Part shown: piece after piece, positions 1 to 4,514 of the stretch
Numbering within the stretch: the first letter of the stretch is position 1
Layout of the letters: every line of letters begins with the position of its first letter
Made by a program: the position numbers and the translations under genes
Source of the DNA: JANPJV01 sp031425695
GTDB lineage: Bacteria; Pseudomonadota; Gammaproteobacteria; Xanthomonadales; SZUA-5
Assembly: GCA_031425695.1 (NCBI GenBank)
Contig: JANPJV010000161.1
Coordinates: forward strand, 1 to 7,732
Direction: 5' to 3'
Length of the DNA: 7,732 bases
Notes under the pieces: model-generated
Seen by the model: only the letters and a program-made list of their open reading frames with translations
What the model was told of the DNA's origin: nothing
Databases searched by the model: none

Positions 1-223
1 AAAGCGACCAAGTGGCTTTTGACTCGCCCCCTCCCTGTTGTCGTGGGTGGGCGGGGGAGGGTTGAGGCAAAAACACGGTGGATAGACCCCGCTCTTCAAA
101 GTCACGCGCCTGTGGCGCTTGACTTTGAAGAGCGTGGTCTATCCACCGTGTTTTTGCCTCAACCCTCCCCGGCCCTCCCTCGACAACAGGGAGGGGGCGA
201 GTCAAAAGCCACTTGGTCGCTTT
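1..223. repeat. 223-nt near-perfect inverted repeat (giant hairpin)
   Basis: Base i pairs with base 224-i across the whole stretch, with no gaps. Of 111 pairs, 105 are Watson-Crick; the mismatches are at 44/180, 48/176, 53/171, 89/135, 105/119 and 111/113. Bases 1-43 and 181-223 are perfectly complementary, as are 61-88 and 136-163. The centre is at base 112, so there is almost no loop. Each arm also contains a smaller inverted motif (CCCTCCC near 30-36 and GGGAGGG near 55-60), so the structure looks like two copies of a hairpin-forming unit in inverted orientation. The left arm reaches the window edge, so the repeat may extend further. No credible protein is encoded. It could be a dispersed palindromic element, a non-autonomous transposon relic or a strong bidirectional transcription barrier; the sequence does not decide. 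Confidence 0.95.
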
Positions 224-321
224 GATCCTGCATCGCCGCAGGTCAATGAAGAGCACATCAAAGGCTTCGCTCCGACGGGAATTCCGTATCGCCATTGGTT
301 GAGCGAGTCATCGAACAAATT

Positions 322-406
<85 letters not shown>

Positions 407-413
407 ACGATTC

Positions 414-437
414 CTGACCGGCCAGTCGGCCGGCCAG
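414..437 (+). terminator. GC-rich hairpin after tRNA-Leu, possible terminator
   Basis: A 10-bp stem with one mismatch (417/434) and a 4-base loop starts 8 bases after the tRNA CCA end. It is rich in CCGGCC/GGCCGG and should be very stable. No T-run follows it, so it is not a standard intrinsic terminator; it may act as a processing or 3'-end structure for the tRNA transcript. Confidence 0.35.
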
Positions 438-449
438 TTCACACACGCT

Positions 450-469
450 GCGGCACATGGATGTGCCGC
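450..469. other. Perfect 9-bp inverted repeat upstream of tig
   Basis: GCGGCACAT at 450-458 is exactly complementary to ATGTGCCGC at 461-469, separated by two Gs. The symmetry suits either a dimeric regulator site or an RNA hairpin in the tig leader. A second, AT-only arm pair follows at 505-512 and 519-526 (AACAAAAA with TTTTTGTT, 6-base loop). I do not recognise either site and see no clear sigma-70 promoter in the tRNA-Leu to tig spacer. Confidence 0.4.
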
Positions 470-577
470 CATTCGAGATGACGAAGTCGTCGCGAATGAA
501 GCGAAACAAAAACCACGTTTTTTGTTGAGCGTGTCGGGGAAAGGCCAGGATGGACCTTTCCAGACCCACTCAGTACT

Positions 578-583
578 GGGAGG
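578..583 (+). promoter_or_regulatory. Shine-Dalgarno site that sets the tig start at GTG 589
   Basis: GGGAGG lies five bases before GTG 589. The in-frame ATG at 550 has only a weak AGG two bases upstream and would add 13 residues that trigger factors do not have. The site therefore favours GTG as the start. Confidence 0.75.
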
Positions 584-588
584 TTCAA

Positions 589-1908
589 GTGCAGGTTTCG
601 GTTGAGAAGCTGGGTGATTTCGGGCGTCGTCTCACGGTGGTCGTTCCCGGGGAGATGTACCAGCAGGGCATCCACTCGCGCATCAAGGAGCTGAGCCGGA
701 CGGTTTCGCTCAATGGCTTTCGCCACGGCAAGGTGCCGGCGCTGGTGATCGAGAAGCGCTTCGGTCAGCAGGTGCGCAATGAGGTCACTGAAAACCTGAT
801 CCGCGAAACACTGAGCCAGGCCGTCGAGCAGGAGAAACTGCGTCCGGCAATGACGCCGCAGATCAAGCGCGAAGCGGCCGAGAGCGCCGCCGAGTTTGCC
901 TATACGGCGACCTTCGATGTGCTGCCCGAGTTCGGCAAGATCGATGTCACCGATCTTGAAGTCGAGCGCGAAGTCGCCAGCGTGACGGATGCCGATATCG
1001 AGCGCATGGTCGATACCCTGCGTCGCCAGCGCATGACCTTCGAGCCGGTGGCGCGGCCGGCTGCAGCCGGCGATTACGTTGCATTCGAATTCGTTGTCGA
1101 TGCAGACGGTACGCGCATTCCCGAAGAAGGCGTCGAGCGCGGCTTGACCGCGATTGGCCAGAGCGCAGTGATGCCGGAGATCGAGCAGGCGCTGATCGGC
1201 ATGTCGGCAGGCGACAGCAAGAGTGTTGCGGTCGAGTTTCCGCTGAGCTATCGCGACGCGCGGCTGATGGGCAAGAGCGGCACAATCGAAGTCACGGTGT
1301 CGCGGGTCAATGTCGGCGTGTTGCCGGATGTCGACGATGCATTCGCCAAGACCTTCAATATTTTCGGCGGTGTCTCGGCCTTCCACAAGGAAGTGCGCCA
1401 GAACCTCGAGCGCGAGCTTGGCCAGGCCCTGAGCGCGCGACTGCGCGGTGCGGTGGTCGAGAAGCTGCTGAAGAAGTTCGAGGGCACCTCCGTCCCGGGC
1501 ACGCTGGTGACCAGCGAGGCGCATGCGTTGCAGCGTCAGGCCGTGGCCGAGATGAGCGAGCGCGCGAAGCGTGCGGGTGAGCCGGTGCCCCCGGAGCCGG
1601 CGGTGGAAAGCCTGCGCGGCATGGCTGAGCGGCGCGTGCTCGCAGGGCTGCTGCTCAACGAGCTGGCGATGCAGAACGGCCTGCGCCTCGACGACCAGAA
1701 AGTGCGTACGGCGATGGCTGCGGTTGCCTCGACGTATGAAAATCCGTCGGAAGTGCTGCAGCTGTACCAGCAGGACGAGCGCCTGCTCAACAACCTGCGG
1801 GCACGGGTGATGGACGAGCAGGTGGCCGAGTGGGTCGCCGGCCATGCCCAGGTCACGGAAGTCCAACGCAGCTTCGTCGAGATCCTGCAGCCCGGCGCCG
1901 CCGCGTGA
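589..1908 (+). CDS. tig: Trigger factor, ribosome-associated chaperone
   Basis: Trigger factor binds the large ribosomal subunit at the exit tunnel and shields nascent chains as they emerge. From GTG 589 the protein has 439 residues (E. coli 432) and begins MQVSVE, exactly like the family; the ribosome-docking signature GFRHGKVP then falls at residues 43-50, its position in E. coli. An in-frame ATG at 550 gives a 13-residue extension with a poor ribosome site, so I reject it. The N-terminal ribosome-binding domain (about 1-115) is followed by an FKBP-like peptidyl-prolyl isomerase domain (about 150-245) and a helical C-terminal chaperone domain (about 250-439, with NLERELGQAL and RRVLAGLLLNEL helices). 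The isomerase domain is degenerate: where E. coli has IPGFE this protein has MPEIE (195-199), losing the conserved Gly and Phe. The chaperone role should not depend on this. A palindromic repeat lies directly downstream. Confidence 0.96.
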   Translation: MQVSVEKLGDFGRRLTVVVPGEMYQQGIHSRIKELSRTVSLNGFRHGKVPALVIEKRFGQQVRNEVTENLIRETLSQAVEQEKLRPAMTPQIKREAAESAAEFAYTATFDVLPEFGKIDVTDLEVEREVASVTDADIERMVDTLRRQRMTFEPVARPAAAGDYVAFEFVVDADGTRIPEEGVERGLTAIGQSAVMPEIEQALIGMSAGDSKSVAVEFPLSYRDARLMGKSGTIEVTVSRVNVGVLPDVDDAFAKTFNIFGGVSAFHKEVRQNLERELGQALSARLRGAVVEKLLKKFEGTSVPGTLVTSEAHALQRQAVAEMSERAKRAGEPVPPEPAVESLRGMAERRVLAGLLLNELAMQNGLRLDDQKVRTAMAAVASTYENPSEVLQLYQQDERLLNNLRARVMDEQVAEWVAGHAQVTEVQRSFVEILQPGAAA

Positions 1909-1913
1909 AGCCA

Positions 1914-2074
1914 GGTTGTCGGTTTCGGTTGTCGGTTGTGGGCAGCATCAAGAGCCCGCTTTTCTGACACCGATAACCGACACTCAGCACCGCTGCTGCG
2001 TTGGTGTGAGTAGGAGCGTCAGATCCGTCTCGCGGCGGGCTGTTTTTACCGACACCGACAACCGACACTGACAC
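1914..2074. repeat. Nested palindromic repeat element between tig and clpP
   Basis: The outer left arm is four tandem GGTTGTC-like units (1914-1940: three heptamers and one hexamer). Complementary units built on CCGACAA/CCGACAC occur at 1969-1983 and at 2048-2070. Between the outer arms are concentric pairings: AGCCCGC (1953-1959) with GCGGGCT (2035-2041), TCTGAC (1963-1968) with GTCAGA (2018-2023), and CTCAGCACC (1983-1991) with GGTGTGAG (2003-2010, one bulge). A GTAG tetranucleotide at 2010-2013, the usual head of REP elements, precedes an imperfect palindrome. TTTTT at 2043-2047 follows the GCGGGCT arm, so the RNA could double as the tig terminator, although the hairpin is long. No protein is credible here. 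Confidence 0.7.
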
Positions 2075-2085
2075 TGCTGTTGCAT

Positions 2086-2114
2086 TTGACGGCGTTGCCA
2101 CCATCATCAATGCT
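2086..2114 (+). promoter_or_regulatory. Possible sigma-70 promoter for clpP
   Basis: TTGACG at 2086-2091 is a good -35 box. Seventeen bases later AATGCT (2109-2114) is a poor -10, matching three of six consensus positions. It sits just after the repeat element and 57 bases before clpP, which is a sensible place. I saw no good sigma-32 promoter here. Confidence 0.3.
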
Positions 2115-2171
2115 GGCAGCGTCGTCGCAGAGCACCTTCCTCGCGGCCGTCCCCTTCAAGCAGGCTTTCCA

Positions 2172-2795
2172 ATGGCAAACGAGCGCGCGTTGAATCTGGT
2201 CCCGATGGTCGTCGAGCAGAGTGCTCGCGGCGAACGGGCGTATGACATCTATTCGCGTCTCCTCAAGGAGCGCGTGGTCTTCTGCGTCGGTCCGATCGAT
2301 GACTACATGGCCAACGTGATCGTGGCCCAGTTCCTGTTCCTGGAATCGGAAAACCCGGACAAGGACATCAATCTGTACATCAACAGCCCGGGTGGGTCGG
2401 TCACGGCCGGCATGGCGATCTACGACACCATGCAATTCGTCAAGCCGTCGATCAGCACGATGTGCATTGGCCAGGCGGCCAGCATGGGCGCCCTGCTGCT
2501 TGCATCCGGCGCCGCCGGCAAGCGCTTCTGCCTGCCCAATTCACGGGTCATGATCCATCAGCCGCTCGGCGGCTATTCGGGCCAGGCGTCGGACATCGAC
2601 ATCCACGCGCGCGAGATCCTGCTTATCCGCGAGAAGCTCAACAAGATTCTCGCGACCCACACTGGGCAGCCGCTCGATCGCATCGCCCGGGATACCGATC
2701 GCGACTACTTCATGAGCGCCGAAGATTCGAAGGCTTATGGTGTCGTCGATGCCGTTCTCGACCGGCGCAATGAAGGCTCGATCAAGGCTGTCTGA
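2172..2795 (+). CDS. clpP: ATP-dependent Clp protease, proteolytic subunit
   Basis: ClpP is the serine peptidase that forms a double heptameric ring and degrades proteins threaded in by ClpX or ClpA. The 207-residue length equals E. coli ClpP. The catalytic triad is Ser104 in GQAASMGA, His129 in MIHQP and Asp178 in DTDRD. The oxyanion-region motif NSPGG is at 71-75, and the ring-contact segment QPLGGYSGQASDI follows the His. The N-terminal LVPMVVEQ segment, which forms the axial pore loops, is present near residue 9, and a short propeptide is probably removed autocatalytically, as in the family. The start is the first ATG in frame and fits the family, but its ribosome site (AGCAGG about 7 bases before) is weak. 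clpX follows 138 bases downstream with its own likely promoter, and its product is the partner ATPase. Confidence 0.98.
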   Translation: MANERALNLVPMVVEQSARGERAYDIYSRLLKERVVFCVGPIDDYMANVIVAQFLFLESENPDKDINLYINSPGGSVTAGMAIYDTMQFVKPSISTMCIGQAASMGALLLASGAAGKRFCLPNSRVMIHQPLGGYSGQASDIDIHAREILLIREKLNKILATHTGQPLDRIARDTDRDYFMSAEDSKAYGVVDAVLDRRNEGSIKAV

Positions 2796-2842
2796 GGCGG
2801 TGTTTCGTGCGTCGTGACAAGCGCATCACGCTACTGAACGAA

Positions 2843-2865
2843 GCCCCCGGTGCATTGCACGGGGC
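2843..2865. terminator. Stable hairpin in the clpP-clpX spacer
   Basis: GTGCA (2850-2854) pairs with TGCAC (2856-2860), and GCCCC (2843-2847) with GGGGC (2861-2865), leaving a 2-base bulge on the 5' side and a very short loop. No T-run follows on either strand, so it is at most a weak terminator, an attenuator or an RNase-blocking structure at the clpP 3' end. It lies just upstream of the clpX promoter candidate. Confidence 0.35.
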
Positions 2866-2878
2866 ACCAAATACCCTG

Positions 2879-2887
2879 TGTTATGCT
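2879..2887 (+). promoter_or_regulatory. Likely extended -10 promoter for clpX
   Basis: TGT followed directly by TATGCT forms an extended -10 element. Transcription would begin near 2894, leaving a leader of about 40 nt. The nearest -35-like box, TTGCAC at 2855-2860, is 21 bases away, which is too far; extended -10 promoters can work without one. It would let clpX be made apart from clpP. Confidence 0.45.
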
Positions 2888-2933
2888 CGAACTGCCCCCC
2901 GTCTCCAGGGCGCTTGACTTTTGAGGTTTGCGA

Positions 2934-4211
2934 ATGTCTGACGACCGCCAGCACCGCTCGGGAGACGGCAGCAAGGTGCTGTACTGCTCCTTCTGCGGCA
3001 AGAGCCAGCACGAGGTGCGCAAGCTCATTGCCGGTCCCAGCGTGTTCATCTGCGATGAATGCGTCGAACTGTGCAATGACATCATTCGCGAGGAGCTCGA
3101 GGACAAGGCGCAGGCGGGGCGCAGCAACCTGCCCAAGCCGCGCGAGATCCTCGACGTGCTCGATCAATACGTGATCGGCCAGCAACGCGCGAAGAAGATC
3201 CTGTCCGTCGCAGTACACAACCATTACAAGCGTCTCGAATCGCGCCAGCGTGGTGACGAAGTCGAGCTCGCCAAGAGCAACATCCTGCTGATCGGTCCGA
3301 CGGGTTCGGGCAAGACGCTGCTTGCCGAGACGCTCGCGCGCCTGCTCAATGTGCCGTTCACGATCGCCGATGCCACGACCCTCACTGAAGCCGGCTATGT
3401 TGGCGAGGACGTCGAAAACATCATCCAGAAGCTTCTGCAGAAGTGCGATTACGACGTCGAGAAGGCGCAGACCGGCATCGTCTACATCGACGAAATCGAC
3501 AAGATCTCGCGCAAGAGCGAAAACCCCTCGATCACCCGTGACGTGTCCGGCGAAGGCGTGCAGCAGGCGCTGCTCAAGCTCATCGAAGGCACGGTGGCTT
3601 CAGTGCCGCCACAGGGTGGCCGCAAGCATCCGCAGCAGGAATTCCTGCAGGTCGACACGCGCAACATCCTGTTCGTCTGCGGTGGCGCTTTCGCCGGGCT
3701 GGAGAAGATCATCCAGGCCCGCTCGAGCTCGACTGGCATCGGCTTTTCGGCCGATATCAAGAGCCCGCAAGCGAAGCGCAACGTTGGCCAGGTGCTGCAG
3801 GTGGTCGAGCCGGAGGATCTCATCAAGTTCGGACTGATCCCAGAGTTCGTCGGTCGTCTTCCGGTGGTTGCCACGCTGGAAGAGCTGGACGAGTCGGCAC
3901 TGGTGCGCATCCTGTCGGAGCCCAAGAACGCGCTGATCAAGCAGTTCAAGCGCCTGTTCGAGATGGAAGGCGTCGACCTCGAGTTCCGTCCGGACGCGCT
4001 CGCGACGATTGCCCGCAAGGCGCTCGACCGCAAAACCGGTGCGCGCGGCCTGCGCACCATCATCGAGCAAGTTCTGCTCGAGACCATGTTCGACCTGCCT
4101 TCGATGACCAATGTGAGCAAGATCGTGGTCGACGAGGCTGTCATCAACGGCACCGCCGAGCCTTACCTCATCTACGAAGGCAGTGCCCAGCCGAAGTCTG
4201 CGACCAGCTGA
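2934..4211 (+). CDS. clpX: ClpX, AAA+ unfoldase of the ClpXP protease
   Basis: ClpX is a hexameric ATPase that recognises degradation tags such as ssrA, unfolds the substrate and passes it into ClpP. The protein has 425 residues (E. coli 424). The zinc-binding adaptor domain has Cys18, Cys21, Cys40 and Cys43. The AAA+ module shows Walker A GPTGSGKT (121-128), the pore-1 loop GYVG (154-157), Walker B IVYIDEID (182-189), the RKH pore loop (230-232) and the sensor-2 motif GARGLR near the C-terminus. The IGF tripeptide that docks into ClpP is at 269-271, so this is a ClpP-partner form. ATG 2934 is preferred because GAGG lies seven bases before it; a TTG two codons upstream is in frame but adds only two residues. 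A three-copy repeat lies between this gene and lon. Confidence 0.98.
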   Translation: MSDDRQHRSGDGSKVLYCSFCGKSQHEVRKLIAGPSVFICDECVELCNDIIREELEDKAQAGRSNLPKPREILDVLDQYVIGQQRAKKILSVAVHNHYKRLESRQRGDEVELAKSNILLIGPTGSGKTLLAETLARLLNVPFTIADATTLTEAGYVGEDVENIIQKLLQKCDYDVEKAQTGIVYIDEIDKISRKSENPSITRDVSGEGVQQALLKLIEGTVASVPPQGGRKHPQQEFLQVDTRNILFVCGGAFAGLEKIIQARSSSTGIGFSADIKSPQAKRNVGQVLQVVEPEDLIKFGLIPEFVGRLPVVATLEELDESALVRILSEPKNALIKQFKRLFEMEGVDLEFRPDALATIARKALDRKTGARGLRTIIEQVLLETMFDLPSMTNVSKIVVDEAVINGTAEPYLIYEGSAQPKSATS

Positions 4212-4227
4212 GCGGCTGGCGCGGCTT

Positions 4228-4355
4228 TGGTGGGTCTGCGCTGTGCGCGGACGCTTTGCCCATCAAGTTGATGGCAGGCGTCTGCGCGCAGCGTAGATTC
4301 ACCACTGACAGCAAGGTCCGAAGCAAAAGAGTCCGCGCGCAGCGCAGACCCACCA
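4228..4355. repeat. Three-copy REP-like palindromic repeat between clpX and lon
   Basis: A 25-base unit beginning TGGTGGGTCTGCGC occurs at 4228-4252 on the plus strand and inverted at 4280-4304 and 4331-4355. The first and third copies differ at one base; the middle one differs from the third at four, all G to A when read in the unit's direction. Each unit has a GGTGG head followed by an 8-bp stem with a 3-base loop (in copy 1, 4234-4241 with 4245-4252, one G-U pair). Copies 1 and 2 plus the hairpin between them (4260-4274, CCATCAA/TTGATGG) form a 77-base imperfect palindrome, 4228-4304. The arrangement is that of REP doublets or BIMEs. The rest of the 303-base clpX-lon spacer holds a CGCCGCGGCG palindrome (4363-4372) and the lon promoter, and no gene. 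Confidence 0.85.
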
Positions 4356-4435
4356 CCAGCGCCGCCGCGGCGTCGCACCCACGCGCAGCATCTCTAGCTC
4401 ATCTCGCGCATCTGAACACGAGCGGCGGATAGGCG

Positions 4436-4463
4436 CTTGCATTCGCGCGCATTCACCCCAAAT
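4436..4463 (+). promoter_or_regulatory. Heat-shock (sigma-32) promoter of lon
   Basis: CTTGCA at 4436-4441 matches the sigma-32 -35 consensus CTTGAA at five of six bases. CCCCAAAT at 4456-4463 matches the -10 consensus CCCCATnT closely, with a spacer of 14 bases. Transcription would begin near 4470, about 45 bases before the lon start. In E. coli lon is a member of the sigma-32 regulon, so the assignment is expected. A TATGTT at 4478-4483 could serve a weaker sigma-70 start. Confidence 0.65.
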
Positions 4464-4514
4464 TCGCTACAAGCCGATATGTTTGCGGCTGCTTGCCTCA
4501 GCATGGAGTAATTG

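Noticed and set aside
439..1866. 475-codon minus-strand open frame opposite tig
   Set aside because: It is a shadow of tig in a GC-rich gene; it is rich in His, Arg and Leu with no recognisable domain, and it has no ribosome site.
1914..2074. CRISPR array suggested by repeated GGTTGTC/CCGACAA units
   Set aside because: The units are 6-7 bases, contiguous or inverted, with no regular spacers and no cas genes.
2921..2934. TTG 2928 as the clpX start
   Set aside because: ATG 2934 has a GAGG site at correct spacing, and starting MSDD gives a family-like N-terminus.
4228..4355. Insertion sequence or MITE with target-site duplication
   Set aside because: I found no transposase and no convincing direct repeat at the borders; the unit structure fits REP-type repeats better.
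4503..4511. Two-codon frame ATG GAG TAA just before lon, as a leader peptide
   Set aside because: It overlaps the lon Shine-Dalgarno bases and is too short to support as a regulated leader peptide.
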